Source: Daejeonella sp.
Lineage (GTDB): Bacteria; Bacteroidota; Bacteroidia; Sphingobacteriales; Sphingobacteriaceae
Length of the DNA stretch: 64,000 bases
Reading direction: 5' to 3'
Assembly (NCBI RefSeq): GCF_030695525.1
Contig: NZ_JAUYSS010000040.1
Coordinates: 1 to 64,000, forward strand
The notes under the pieces are model-generated. The model worked only from the letters and a program-made list of their open reading frames with translations. It was not told the origin of the DNA and did no database searches. Shown here piece by piece: positions 8,403-18,008 of the stretch; within the stretch, counting starts at the first letter, position 1, and every line of letters starts with the position of its first letter. The position numbers and the translations under genes are program-made.

Positions 8403-9755
8403 ATGAAATTCAACGACTTAAGCAGAAGGAATTTTATTACTGCGGTTACTGCCACTACTTTAGCAACTGCTTTTTCAAACGTGATTCCTGCATATGGTAA
8501 TACCAGGAAGAAATCCGGAAAACTTGCAATTTTTGGAGGAACTCCGGTAAGAGTAAAGGTTTGGCCTAAATGGCCTGCTATGATTGCAGACGAGAACTTA
8601 ATTGAATCGGTTTTGAAAACCACTAAAAGTGGTATCTGGAGCCGTATTCAATCGCCCACAGGAACCGTAGCAACTTTCGAGAAGGAGTATGCCCGTTTGA
8701 TGGGAACCCAGCTTTGTATTGGCACAGGATCTGGTACTCAGGCATTGGCAACATCAGTTGAGGCTATGGATTTTGGGCCCGGAGATGAGATCATCACTTC
8801 ACCATACAGTGATTTCGGAACCGTTTCTGCTATTTTAACCAGCCGTGCATTACCTGTTCTGGTTGATTTAGACAGAGATTCATTTCAGCTCGATCCGGAA
8901 GAGATAGAAAAGAAGATTAATAAGAATACCAAAGCCATTATTCCGGTTCACATCATGGGTATGCCCTGCAATATGGAGCGTATTATGGCTATTGCGGTGA
9001 AACATAACTTGAAAGTAATTGAAGACGCATGTCAGGCGAACTTTGCAAAATATCAGGCTAAGCAACTAGGTACTATTGGTGATTTGGGTTGCTTCAGTTT
9101 TCAGGCCAGCAAACAAATCTCATGTGGAGAGGGTGGTGCCATTATCGGGAATGATGAAGTTTTGATGGACAGGTGTTTTACTGTTCAAAACCATGGGACT
9201 AACCGAAAGGGTTCGAATGTGACAATCGGACCAAAATACCGTATGAACGAATTTGAAGGAGCAGTACTGATGGGGCAGATTGCCGGTGCCAGAGCACGTT
9301 TTGAAAAACGAAATGCAAATGCCGCTTATCTTGACGCTAAACTTAAGGGATTTCCCGGGCTTGTTCCTCAAAAAAAATATCCGGGAACCGAAAGTTCCGG
9401 TTATTATAAGTATGCGATGAGTTACAGAAAGGAGCATTTTAATAATGCCGACCGCAGTAAATTTTTAAAAGCCCTTTCTGCAGAGGGTATTAACCTGAGC
9501 CCATACATAGCGAGAGGTTTTCATGGAGAACCATGGGTGGATGAAATTTTAGGATTAAGAGAGTACAAGGCATTGTATTCAGCAGCCCGTCTTAAAAGCT
9601 ACAAGGAAGAAATGAAAATGCCAGTTTGTGATTTGGTTTGTAATGAAGAAATGGTTGTTCTTGAGGGTGTAGCATCATTACTGGGTAGCACTCAGGATAT
9701 GGATGATGTGATCAATGCGATCATGAAAGTGTATGATAACAGGGACAAACTATAA
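8403..9755 (+). CDS. DegT/DnrJ/EryC1/StrS-family PLP-dependent enzyme with twin-arginine-like signal
   Basis: This 450-aa fold-type I PLP enzyme has the usual family elements. LAIFGGTPVR opens the domain, GSGTQAL binds phosphate, EDACQANFAK contains the PLP-contacting Asp, and FQASKQISCGEGG holds the Schiff-base lysine (about K237). The N-terminus (LSRRNFITAVTATTLATAF) looks like a Tat or Sec signal, which is unusual for this normally cytoplasmic family and suggests export with bound cofactor. The ATG at 8403 is chosen; a TTG 57 bases upstream is in frame. The Gfo/Idh gene follows. Together they suggest oxidation/transamination of a sugar outside the cytoplasm, which is inference. Confidence 0.85.
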   Translation: MKFNDLSRRNFITAVTATTLATAFSNVIPAYGNTRKKSGKLAIFGGTPVRVKVWPKWPAMIADENLIESVLKTTKSGIWSRIQSPTGTVATFEKEYARLMGTQLCIGTGSGTQALATSVEAMDFGPGDEIITSPYSDFGTVSAILTSRALPVLVDLDRDSFQLDPEEIEKKINKNTKAIIPVHIMGMPCNMERIMAIAVKHNLKVIEDACQANFAKYQAKQLGTIGDLGCFSFQASKQISCGEGGAIIGNDEVLMDRCFTVQNHGTNRKGSNVTIGPKYRMNEFEGAVLMGQIAGARARFEKRNANAAYLDAKLKGFPGLVPQKKYPGTESSGYYKYAMSYRKEHFNNADRSKFLKALSAEGINLSPYIARGFHGEPWVDEILGLREYKALYSAARLKSYKEEMKMPVCDLVCNEEMVVLEGVASLLGSTQDMDDVINAIMKVYDNRDKL

Positions 9756-9811
9756 TTTGCCGTATCTTTATTGAAGCCATAATTAGACAAACAAGCTAAA
9801 TATAGATTTTA

Positions 9812-10843
9812 ATGCGTAATTACAATCGGAGAAATTTTATAAAAATGTCGACTCTGGCTGGCACCGGGTTAAGTATTTATGGAAATATAAGTTCACTTTA
9901 TGGTAAATCTGCCCTTCTAACAGGGAAAAGAGTCGGTATTATTGGTTTAGATACCTCGCATTCAGTAGCATTTACTAAAACATTAAATGCCAGGGATGCT
10001 GCTGCCGTTTATAGAGGCTATAAAATTGTTGCGGCTTACCCAAAAGGGAGTAATGACATAATTACCAGTGTTGAAAGAATTCCCGGATATACCGAAGAAG
10101 TGAAAAAGATGGGGGTAGAAATAGTTGGGTCTATTGCTGATCTGTTAAAGAAAGTAGATGTAGTTTTATTGGAAACCAACGACGGACGTTTACATCTTGA
10201 CCAGGCGATGCAGGTATTAATAGCACGTAAACCGGTATTTATTGATAAACCAATTGCGGCATCACTGCTGGATGCAAAGGCAATATTTGCTGCAGCAAAA
10301 CAATACAACACACCTGTGTTTTCTTCTTCGTCTTTAAGATTTATTACAGGTATTTCTGATATTAAGTTAGGGAAAATTGGCAAAGTGTTAGGTGCCGAAA
10401 CCTTTAGTCCGGCAATTATAGAAAAGACGCATCCTGATTTATTTTGGTATGGTATACATGGAGTCGAGCTATTATTTGCGCTTATGGGTACAGGCTGTAA
10501 AAAGGTGACCAGAATACATAGCAAAGAGACTGATGTTGTAGTGGGTGTTTGGGATGATGGAAGGCTAGGAAGTTTTAGGGGTACGCGTAATGGCAATTAT
10601 AATTATGGGGGGAAAATCGCTGCAAGCGATTTTGGAGGAACCGTTTTTGGCGAAAAGGCAAATCTTACTTTGGGTGAATTTAAGGGTTACGATCCTTTGC
10701 TTGAACAAATTATCCTGTTTTTTGAAACAGGAAGAGCACCAGTGAATCCTGAAGAAACATTAGAAATAATCGCTTTTATGGAAGCTGCTGATGAAAGCAA
10801 GGACAAAGGAGGGACTCCGGTAAGTATAAAAGTTTCCAATTAA
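9812..10843 (+). CDS. Gfo/Idh/MocA-family oxidoreductase with twin-arginine-like signal
   Basis: This 343-aa protein begins with NRRNFIKMSTLAGTGLSI, a Tat-like signal. A Rossmann nucleotide-binding segment follows (RVGIIGLDTSHSVAF, about residues 40-54), then the conserved dinucleotide-domain motif KPVFIDKPIAAS (about 140-151), whose EKP-like lysine is the usual catalytic Lys of this family. The C-terminal domain contains the histidine-bearing WYGIHGVELLFALMG. The stop codon overlaps the next start by one base (TAATG). NAD(P)-linked sugar oxidation is the family role; the substrate is unknown. Confidence 0.85.
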   Translation: MRNYNRRNFIKMSTLAGTGLSIYGNISSLYGKSALLTGKRVGIIGLDTSHSVAFTKTLNARDAAAVYRGYKIVAAYPKGSNDIITSVERIPGYTEEVKKMGVEIVGSIADLLKKVDVVLLETNDGRLHLDQAMQVLIARKPVFIDKPIAASLLDAKAIFAAAKQYNTPVFSSSSLRFITGISDIKLGKIGKVLGAETFSPAIIEKTHPDLFWYGIHGVELLFALMGTGCKKVTRIHSKETDVVVGVWDDGRLGSFRGTRNGNYNYGGKIAASDFGGTVFGEKANLTLGEFKGYDPLLEQIILFFETGRAPVNPEETLEIIAFMEAADESKDKGGTPVSIKVSN

Positions 10844-11856
10844 TGGACTCGATCACTCATATAGCACTTGGTGCATGCATGGGTGAAGCCTTTGCAGGTA
10901 AACAGTTAGGGAGGAAAGCAATGCTTTGGGGTGCCCTGGCTCAGAGTATACCGGATATTGATTTCCTGGCATCCTTCTGGATGGATACCTCATCCAATTT
11001 ACTGGCACACCGCGGATTTACACATTCATTTCTTTTCTGTTTAATATCTGGAATAATTCTAGCCTTACTGGCTGAGCGCTGGCACCGTCCCCATAATATT
11101 AGATTTTCAAAGTGGTTCCTATTCTTTACTTCACTGGTGTTTATTCACGTCTTTATCGATGCATTCAATAATTATGGTGTTGGCTGGTTTGAGCCATTTA
11201 GCCATAAAAGAATATCATTTAATGCGATTTATGTCGCTGATCCTTTCTTTTCAATCTGGCCTGGTATTGCTCTTTTAGCACTTTTATACATAAAGGGTGA
11301 GAAAAATCAGCAAAAGAAAATTTGGTGGAGATTTGGGCTGGGGCTCTCCTCAGTATATCTTGTTTATTGTTTGATTAATAAAATGGTGATAAATAATGAT
11401 GTCAGGAGGATATTGGATGAAAAGAAAATTTCATATACCCGGTATTTTACAACACCAGCTCCATTACAGAACTGGCTCTGGTACGTAGTGGCTGGTGATA
11501 ACAAGGGATATCATGTGGGGTTCCGGTCTTTGTTTGACAGCAGCAGATCGATGGAATTTCAGTATTTTCCGAGGAATGACTCACTTTTAAATCCAATACT
11601 TGATCATTCGGATCTTCAAAAACTAATACGGTTTTCCCAGGAATTCTACACCGTGGAACAACAAGGGGATAGTCTGGTTTTTAACGATTTACGTTTTGGA
11701 CAGATCGTTGGCTGGTATAACCCTAAAGGAAAGTTTGTTTTCCATTATTATTTACAGCATCCTGAAGATAATGAACTGGTAGTTCAGCGAGGGAGGTTTG
11801 ATGGCTGGAATGTGCGAACTGCAAGAGCGCTTGTTCAAAGAGTAAGGGGAGATTAA
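10843..11856 (+). CDS. Membrane-bound metal-dependent hydrolase, DUF457/YdjM family
   Basis: This 337-aa protein is of the YdjM/YbcI (DUF457) type. The N-terminus MDSITHIALGACMGEA contains the family histidine. IPDIDF and HRGFTHSFLF add the acidic and histidine metal ligands, and the second half of the membrane domain has VFIHVFIDAFNNYG. About four to five transmembrane helices occupy residues 1-185; the C-terminal 150 residues are soluble. It is translationally coupled to the Gfo/Idh gene by a one-base overlap, but homologs are found in many contexts, so its link to the pathway is uncertain. Confidence 0.8.
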   Translation: MDSITHIALGACMGEAFAGKQLGRKAMLWGALAQSIPDIDFLASFWMDTSSNLLAHRGFTHSFLFCLISGIILALLAERWHRPHNIRFSKWFLFFTSLVFIHVFIDAFNNYGVGWFEPFSHKRISFNAIYVADPFFSIWPGIALLALLYIKGEKNQQKKIWWRFGLGLSSVYLVYCLINKMVINNDVRRILDEKKISYTRYFTTPAPLQNWLWYVVAGDNKGYHVGFRSLFDSSRSMEFQYFPRNDSLLNPILDHSDLQKLIRFSQEFYTVEQQGDSLVFNDLRFGQIVGWYNPKGKFVFHYYLQHPEDNELVVQRGRFDGWNVRTARALVQRVRGD

Positions 11857-11964
11857 GGTCAAATACCAGCCTTGATATATTATTTTATAAAGCATAGCCA
11901 GGAAATATGAGTTTTGTCAGTTTTTTTATTGACATCTGTCAGGCTGATCATTCACAGAATCAAT

Positions 11965-11972
11965 TAGTTTTG
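11965..11972 (+). promoter_or_regulatory. Candidate -7 promoter element for the mla operon
   Basis: TAGTTTTG is an exact TAnnTTTG match 32 bases before the mlaE start. I found no good TTTG element at the expected -33 distance, so support is moderate. Confidence 0.35.
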
Positions 11973-12004
11973 TAAAAATCAGGTATTTTGAATCTATAAA
12001 TAGC

Positions 12005-12772
12005 ATGTCATTAAAGTCAGATTTAAGATCATTTTTAACACTGAATGGCGAATTATTCAGATTTACCTTTCGGTTTTTCAGTCATGGCTTAAATCCACCT
12101 TATGAGTTTGCTGAGTTTTTAAAGCAATGTTATGTAATCGGCTATAAATCGCTGCCACTAATAGGTATGACCGCTTTTATTATGGGGCTGGTTTTAACCA
12201 TGCAGCTTCGGCCTTCAATGGCAGATTATGGTGTGGAGGCCCAGTTGCCCGCTATTGTCGCGATTGCGGTTATACGGGAAGTAGGTCCTGTAATTACAGC
12301 CCTGATCTTTGCAGGTAAGATTGGGAGCAGTATTGGTGCTGAATTGGGATCGATGAAAGTTACAGAACAGATTGATGCAATGGAAGTGAGTGGTACCAAC
12401 CCTTTCAGATACCTTGTTGCAACCAGGGTTTTGGCCTGTACCTTAATGCTTCCTATACTGGTTATGCTGGGTGATGCTGTATCATTATATGGGGCATATC
12501 TTGGGGTAAATATTCATACCAATACCAGCTTTACCTTGTATTGGACACAGGTTTTTGATAATCTCACCTTCGGGGATGTTTTGCCTGCATTTATAAAAAG
12601 TTACTTTTTCGGTTTTGCTGTCGGAATCATAGGATGCTATAAAGGATATAACAGCAGTAAGGGTACGGAGGGGGTAGGCAGGTCAGCCAACTCGGCTGTT
12701 GTTGTTTCCTCCGTAATCATTTTTGTAATTGATCTGCTTGCTGTTCAGGTTACTGATATTCTGAATTATTAA
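12005..12772 (+). CDS. mlaE: MlaE-family ABC transporter permease
   Basis: This is a 255-aa integral membrane permease of the MlaE/TrnaI family, the membrane part of an MCE-type phospholipid transporter. About five to six membrane helices are visible. Family motifs include MTAFIMGLVLTMQ, VIREVGPVITALIFAGKIGSSIGAELGSMKVTEQIDAMEV (the cytoplasmic coupling region that contacts the ATPase) and a C-terminal GFAVGIIGCYKGY. It is followed after 5 bp by the ATPase and then by the MCE protein, the standard mlaEFD order. The role is lipid trafficking between inner and outer membrane. Confidence 0.92.
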   Translation: MSLKSDLRSFLTLNGELFRFTFRFFSHGLNPPYEFAEFLKQCYVIGYKSLPLIGMTAFIMGLVLTMQLRPSMADYGVEAQLPAIVAIAVIREVGPVITALIFAGKIGSSIGAELGSMKVTEQIDAMEVSGTNPFRYLVATRVLACTLMLPILVMLGDAVSLYGAYLGVNIHTNTSFTLYWTQVFDNLTFGDVLPAFIKSYFFGFAVGIIGCYKGYNSSKGTEGVGRSANSAVVVSSVIIFVIDLLAVQVTDILNY

Positions 12773-12777
12773 ATGGT

Positions 12778-13536
12778 ATGCAATCTGAATTAAAACTAGA
12801 TACAGAATCTAATAAAGTTTTGATAATCAAAGAATTGTGTAAGTCTTTTGGTGATAATCATGTTTTAAAGGATTTTAATCTTGAACTCGTTAAGGGAGAA
12901 AGTGTGGTTGTTTTGGGAAAATCAGGTTCAGGCAAATCAGTACTTATTAAATGTATTATTGGATTAATAAAACCTGATAAGGGTAGTATTCACATTTTTG
13001 GTCATAATATTCCTGATCTGGATCATGACAAATTGGATCAGATCAGAGCTAAAGTGGGTTTTCTGTTCCAGAGTAATGCCTTATATGATTCAATGACGGT
13101 AAGGGAAAATCTGGAATTTCCATTGCGAAGGCACTGGCTGGAAGTTAGCCAGAAGGAGGTTGATAATATGGTTATCAGTGCCCTTGAAGATGTGGGGCTT
13201 GCACATACCATTGATATGATGCCTGTAGAATTATCAGGAGGTATGAGGAAAAGGGTCGCCTTAGCCAGAACATTGATTTTAAAACCTGAAATTATTCTTT
13301 ACGATGAACCTACAACTGGTTTGGATACTATTACCAGCAAAGAAATAATTGAATTGATGGTAGAAATACAACAAAAATATAAAACAACTTCACTCATTAT
13401 TTCTCATGATATGAATTGTGTCCGTATGGCAAGCAACCGTGTTGTGATGCTTATAGAGGGAAAGTGTTATGCTAGTGGTACTTTTAATGAAATAACACAA
13501 TCAGCTGATCCAAAGGTGAAGCAGTTTTTTGAATAG
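12778..13536 (+). CDS. mlaF: MlaF-family ABC transporter ATP-binding protein
   Basis: This 252-aa ABC ATPase has a complete set of motifs: Walker A GKSGSGKS (about residues 44-51), Q-loop FLFQSNALYDSMTV, signature LSGGMRKRVALART, Walker B ILYDEPTTGLD and the H-loop histidine in LIISHDM. The LSGGM variant and the FQSNALYDSMTV segment are typical of MlaF. It powers lipid movement through MlaE. It overlaps the extended frame of the MCE gene. Confidence 0.93.
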   Translation: MQSELKLDTESNKVLIIKELCKSFGDNHVLKDFNLELVKGESVVVLGKSGSGKSVLIKCIIGLIKPDKGSIHIFGHNIPDLDHDKLDQIRAKVGFLFQSNALYDSMTVRENLEFPLRRHWLEVSQKEVDNMVISALEDVGLAHTIDMMPVELSGGMRKRVALARTLILKPEIILYDEPTTGLDTITSKEIIELMVEIQQKYKTTSLIISHDMNCVRMASNRVVMLIEGKCYASGTFNEITQSADPKVKQFFE

Positions 13537-13543
13537 AAATTTT

Positions 13544-14536
13544 ATGGCGAAGAAAATTGTAAACAGTGTGAGACTGGGGATATTTGTCCTTAGTGGTCTG
13601 GCATTTCTTATCCTGCTGCTCTTTATGATAGGGAGAAATAAAAGCCTCTTCGGTTCTACCTACGTGTTGAAAGCAAAATTTGAAAATGTACAGGGTTTAA
13701 TTCCGGGAAATAATGTTCGTTATTCTGGTATCCAGTCGGGTACAGTAAGGAATATAAAAATTGTTAATGATACCATCATAGAGGTATCCATGATGATTGA
13801 TACAGAAATGCAGGATATTATCCGTAAAGATGCAATTGCCTCGATCGGAACAGATGGGATTGTTGGTAACAAGGTGGTTAACATCGTTCCCGGGAAGGGG
13901 CATGCAGAACTTGCTCGGGAAGGGGATGTCATTTTCTCAAAAAAACCGATTGATACCGACGCAATTCTCCAAAAATTATCAAATACTAATAATGATATTT
14001 CAGAAATTGTTTCCGGTTTAAAGATAACAGTGGAGAGGGTCAATAGCAGTACTGCATTATGGGAATTACTTAATGATGAGACGATCCCTAAGGAAATTCG
14101 TCAATCGGCTGTAAATCTTCGTTTAACTACATCCAGAGCCGGTATGATGGCCGATGATCTGCATACCATTATTGCTGATATGAAGGCAGGTAAAGGCTCA
14201 GTAGGGGTGCTTTTAAAAGACACTGCATTTGCATATAACCTTAATGAAGCTGTTCTTAAAATGAATAAAGTTGGTAGCCAGGCAGATCGCTTAACCAATG
14301 ATATTGGAACTATTGTAAAAGGTATTCAGCAGGATGTAAATTCTGGTAAAGGGCCTGCAAATGCATTCCTAAAAGACTCTGTAATGGTAAAAAATCTTAA
14401 CTCAAGCATTGATAATCTCCGGAAAGGGACTGATGGTTTCAATCAAAATATGGAAGCACTTAAAAGAAATTTTCTGTTAAGAGGCTATTTTAAAAGGCAG
14501 GAAAGGCAGAAACAGGCAGAAAAGCCTAATCCATAA
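13544..14536 (+). CDS. mlaD: MlaD/MCE-domain lipid-binding protein
   Basis: This 330-aa protein is anchored by one N-terminal transmembrane helix (about residues 12-33). An MCE domain follows (YVLKAKFENVQGLIPGNNVRYSGIQSGTV and GTDGIVGNKVV, about 42-125), then a long helical C-terminus with GKGSVGVLLKD and SGKGPANAFLKD repeats. This matches Bacteroidota MCE proteins that form periplasmic lipid channels. The ATG at 13544 is preferred to an in-frame TTG at 13529 that lies inside mlaF. It is the last gene of the mla operon and converges on the sensor kinase gene. Confidence 0.9.
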   Translation: MAKKIVNSVRLGIFVLSGLAFLILLLFMIGRNKSLFGSTYVLKAKFENVQGLIPGNNVRYSGIQSGTVRNIKIVNDTIIEVSMMIDTEMQDIIRKDAIASIGTDGIVGNKVVNIVPGKGHAELAREGDVIFSKKPIDTDAILQKLSNTNNDISEIVSGLKITVERVNSSTALWELLNDETIPKEIRQSAVNLRLTTSRAGMMADDLHTIIADMKAGKGSVGVLLKDTAFAYNLNEAVLKMNKVGSQADRLTNDIGTIVKGIQQDVNSGKGPANAFLKDSVMVKNLNSSIDNLRKGTDGFNQNMEALKRNFLLRGYFKRQERQKQAEKPNP

Positions 14537-14563
14537 TGAGATTAAACTGCAAACGGATACTCA

Positions 14564-16378
14564 CTATGCTGAAACCTTTCGAAATTTATTTTTATGGATT
14601 TCCTGAAACTGCTGAATAAGTCGTTTTATGTCAATTGGTTTTGTCAGGAAATCATTCATTCCCGCATTTAAACAGGCCTCCTTGTCCTCAGTTGTTGAGT
14701 TTGCAGTTAAGGCAATAATTGCTGGTGTCTTTCCATATAAACTCCTGATCATTCGTGCCCCTTCCAAACCATCTAAATTTGGCATCTGAATATCCATCAA
14801 TATTAAGTCATAATGTTTTAGTTTCATCAGCTTTAAGGCCTCAAGTCCGTCATTCGCCAGATCCGGAGCATAACCAAGATTTTTTAAAACCCTGAGGATA
14901 ACTCTCTGATTCATTTGATTATCCTCAGCTACAAGAATATTAAAAGGATGCTCAATTGCAAAACTTGGTTTTATTAGGCTTTCGCTTTTATTTATTACTC
15001 TTTCTCCTGAAGAAACTGACAATTGATTTTCTATGTTTTCTACTACTTTGTACCTTAAGGAAAAGTATACCTGTGTTCCTGAACCTTTACTACTTTCAAT
15101 TTTGATTGTACCACCCATCATATTGATGAGTCGCTGACATATAACCAATCCGAGTCCGGTACCACCATATTGCCTTGTAACAGACGAATCGAGTTGATGA
15201 AAAGCCTTAAATAAATTTGAATGTTGGTCTTCAGGTATACCAATACCGGTATCACTTACTAAAAATCCAAGCTGCCTGGTATTTTCAGTATCAGATTTGA
15301 TTTCCCGAACCTGAACTACTATTTCTCCGGATTCAGTAAACTTGACAGCATTTCCCACAAGATTAATTAAGATTTGACGAAGGCGTAAACTATCTCCGAT
15401 AATTTCTCCAGGAATATTATTATCTATCTCGTATCGCATAACAACCTTTCCCTTTTTAATAGCTGGTTGAAATAAGTGAAACACGTCTTTAATATATTTT
15501 TCCAGATTAAAATAATGTTCCTGCAGTTCAAAATATCCAGATTCAATTTTTGAAAAATCAAGAACGTCATTGATGATATTCAATAATGATTCTCCGCTTT
15601 GCTTTATCGCATTTATGTATTCAAGCTGCTCTTGACTAAGTCTGGTTTCAGAAAGCAGGGTAGCCATACCAAGTACTCCGTTCATCGGAGTCCTTATTTC
15701 ATGACTCATGTTTGCTAAAAATGTGGTTTTAGCGCGGTTAGCCCGCTCAGCTTCCTTTTTCATTTCCTCCGCCAGCAGACGTGCCTTATATTCCTCGTTC
15801 TTTTGTTGGAGTAAGATTTCCGTTTGCTTCTTTAGTTCCTCATTTAGATTCTCCAGGTCAGTAGTTTGTTTAAGAATCTGCGAAGTTCTTTCATTCACCA
15901 GAATTTCAAGTTCGGCCTTCTGCCTTTGAACTGTGCGCATTTTGAATCTGAAGAACAGGTATATTACACTTATCAGTGCAACAATAAGTACGAATCTGAA
16001 CCACCATGTCATCCAAAAGTGAGTTGTAATATTTGTATTTAAACTTGTGCCTTCAAGATTCCAGGAATCATTAGTTGTGGCCGCAATTACACTGAAGACA
16101 AATGTTCCGGTATACAGATTCGGATCGGTCGCTTTTGATCCATTTCCAGAATAGTTCAAGACCTTTATTAAAGCCCGACCATCGTATAAACTCATATTAT
16201 CAGGAGTACTGAAACATTGGAAATTGAATTTACCCTTGTAAATATTCAGAATAGTGTTTTGCGAAATATCATAGGTATTAAGAATCCTGCTCAATTTGAA
16301 CTTCGGATTTTGTGAAAAAGCCGCAGTCGCTAAAAAGACAATTAAAAAACAGAATATAAAGTGTTTCTTCTTTCGCAT
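14564..16378 (-). CDS. Hybrid sensor histidine kinase/response regulator with internally deleted propeller sensor
   Basis: This 604-aa protein has a signal peptide (1-22), then one recognisable two-component-propeller blade (about 27-75: LNTYDISQNTILNIYKGK, then TPDNMSLYDG). It passes directly into the end of a Y_Y_Y domain (about 88-120, with SWNLEGTSLNTNI and FWMTWWF). A membrane helix (126-144), coiled coil, HisKA with H226 (NMSHEIRTP), HATPase with N-box NAVKF and GTGLGL, and a receiver with D529 and K580 follow. Full-length relatives have about 14 blades, some 600-700 residues more, so the sensor looks deleted while the kinase core is intact. No C-terminal AraC domain is present. It converges on mlaD. 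Confidence 0.88.
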   Translation of the reverse strand: MRKKKHFIFCFLIVFLATAAFSQNPKFKLSRILNTYDISQNTILNIYKGKFNFQCFSTPDNMSLYDGRALIKVLNYSGNGSKATDPNLYTGTFVFSVIAATTNDSWNLEGTSLNTNITTHFWMTWWFRFVLIVALISVIYLFFRFKMRTVQRQKAELEILVNERTSQILKQTTDLENLNEELKKQTEILLQQKNEEYKARLLAEEMKKEAERANRAKTTFLANMSHEIRTPMNGVLGMATLLSETRLSQEQLEYINAIKQSGESLLNIINDVLDFSKIESGYFELQEHYFNLEKYIKDVFHLFQPAIKKGKVVMRYEIDNNIPGEIIGDSLRLRQILINLVGNAVKFTESGEIVVQVREIKSDTENTRQLGFLVSDTGIGIPEDQHSNLFKAFHQLDSSVTRQYGGTGLGLVICQRLINMMGGTIKIESSKGSGTQVYFSLRYKVVENIENQLSVSSGERVINKSESLIKPSFAIEHPFNILVAEDNQMNQRVILRVLKNLGYAPDLANDGLEALKLMKLKHYDLILMDIQMPNLDGLEGARMIRSLYGKTPAIIALTANSTTEDKEACLNAGMNDFLTKPIDIKRLIQQFQEIHKNKFRKVSA

Positions 16379-16727
16379 TGGGTTTATAAACTCAATATCT
16401 ATGCCTTAGATTACTGATAATTAGCTCATTTGAAATACAATCGCGTTTTAACCCCTGTTTAATTATATTTCATATTTCAATGTTTAATTTTAATTTAAAG
16501 TGTTTAATCTTAATCCATATAAGCCTGTAAAAAAAGAATAATTGAGTACTTTTTTCCCCGATTTGAGTAATCTAATCCCCTTCAGATGAGACACCAGGGA
16601 TAATTATTACAAATTTCCCTGATGAATCGCCATACCGCTCAATCTGCTTTATAATCTGAACTGTTTCAAGTATTAAAGCAGGATTGATTAACTTTCGGAA
16701 ATTATTATATTAATCAGAAACATTTAA
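16379..16727. other. Divergent intergenic region, no feature recognised
   Basis: This AT-rich 349-bp gap separates the divergent sensor kinase and CoA-transferase genes, so promoters for both must lie here. I found no exact TAnnTTTG match, hairpin or open frame that I would defend. Confidence 0.4.
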
Positions 16728-18008
16728 ATGGTAGTTGATTATAGCACAGCCGAAAATGCGGTCAAAGTAATTAAAAATGGACAGCGGGTTTTTGTCCATG
16801 GGAGCGCCTCAACCCCAATGAACTTATTAAGGGCACTTTTTAACAGAAGCCGGGAATTAAAGAATGTGGAGTTAGTGAGCATAACTACCCTGGGTGAGGA
16901 TCTGTTTAATGTCCGGGATTTTGGTGAGAGTTTTTTCATGAATTCCCTATTTGTTTCTCAAAATGTCAGGGAGATTGTCAACGGATCTCATGGTGATTAT
17001 ATTCCTGTATTTCTAAGTGAGATTCCCATTTTATTCGATAAGGGTATTATCTCTTTGGATGTTGCGCTCATTCATGTCTCAGAACCTGATAAACATGGCT
17101 TCTGTTCTCTTGGAACTTCGGTAGATATTGCCCGATCAGCGGTTAAGAATGCAAAGCATATCATAGCTCAGGTAAATAAGCAAATGCCCAGAACTCATGG
17201 AGATGGGATTATTCATATGAGTGAAATTCATACTCTGGTTCGTGTTGATGAAGCTTTACCTGAAGTGAATTACGGGAACAGGGAGGATGAGACAGCAATG
17301 ATTATTGGTAGATATTGTGCAGAACTTATTGAAGACAGGTCAACCCTTCAAATGGGTATAGGTGCAATACCTGATGCAGTTCTTTCATGCCTTAAAGATC
17401 ATAAGGATCTTGGAATTCATACTGAAATGTTTTCAGATGGTGTTATTCCCCTTGTGGAACGTGGTGTTATAAACAATAAATTCAAGAAAAAACACCGTGG
17501 CAAGATCGTAACCGGCTTCGCTATTGGGACCCGAAAATTATATGATTTTGTGGATGATAATCCGCAGGTTGTGTTTCTTGAGATTGATTATGTGAATGAT
17601 ACCAAGGTGATTCGTGCAAATCCCAGGGCGGTTTCAATTAATTCCGCATTAGAGATAGATCTGACCGGTCAGGTATGTGCCGATTCAATTGGAACTTATC
17701 AGTATTCAGGAGTTGGTGGTCAAATAGATTTTATGAGAGGGGCTGCATTATCAGATGGTGGAAAACCTATCATTGCAATGGCATCTACAACAAAAAACGG
17801 TGAATCCAAGATTGTTCCTTTTCTTAAGGAAGGCGCAGGAGTGGTAACCACAAGGGCACATGTACATTTTGTTGTGACAGAATATGGGGTGGCCTATTTA
17901 TTTGGAAAGAATTTGAGACAGCGGGCGATGGCGCTGATCGCTATTTCACATCCTTTGCACAGGGAATGGCTTGAGAAAGAGGTAATCAAAAGATTTGGTA
18001 AGTATTGA
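16728..18008 (+). CDS. Acetyl-CoA hydrolase/transferase family protein (CoA-transferase)
   Basis: This 426-aa cytoplasmic enzyme is of the acetyl-CoA hydrolase/4-hydroxybutyrate CoA-transferase family. The N-terminal domain carries VFVHGSASTP (about residues 22-31). The C-terminal domain has LQMGIGAIPDAVL and IHTEMFSDG, whose glutamate is the expected thioester-forming residue. Near the end are GVGGQIDFMRGA and VVTEYGVAYLFG, family signatures. It transfers CoA between short-chain acids, or hydrolyses it. It is a stand-alone gene with no partner visible, so the acid is unknown. Confidence 0.9.
   Translation: MVVDYSTAENAVKVIKNGQRVFVHGSASTPMNLLRALFNRSRELKNVELVSITTLGEDLFNVRDFGESFFMNSLFVSQNVREIVNGSHGDYIPVFLSEIPILFDKGIISLDVALIHVSEPDKHGFCSLGTSVDIARSAVKNAKHIIAQVNKQMPRTHGDGIIHMSEIHTLVRVDEALPEVNYGNREDETAMIIGRYCAELIEDRSTLQMGIGAIPDAVLSCLKDHKDLGIHTEMFSDGVIPLVERGVINNKFKKKHRGKIVTGFAIGTRKLYDFVDDNPQVVFLEIDYVNDTKVIRANPRAVSINSALEIDLTGQVCADSIGTYQYSGVGGQIDFMRGAALSDGGKPIIAMASTTKNGESKIVPFLKEGAGVVTTRAHVHFVVTEYGVAYLFGKNLRQRAMALIAISHPLHREWLEKEVIKRFGKY

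Noticed and set aside
10036-10596. 186-codon frame antisense to the Gfo/Idh gene
   Set aside because: It lies wholly inside a well-supported gene on the other strand and has no domain.
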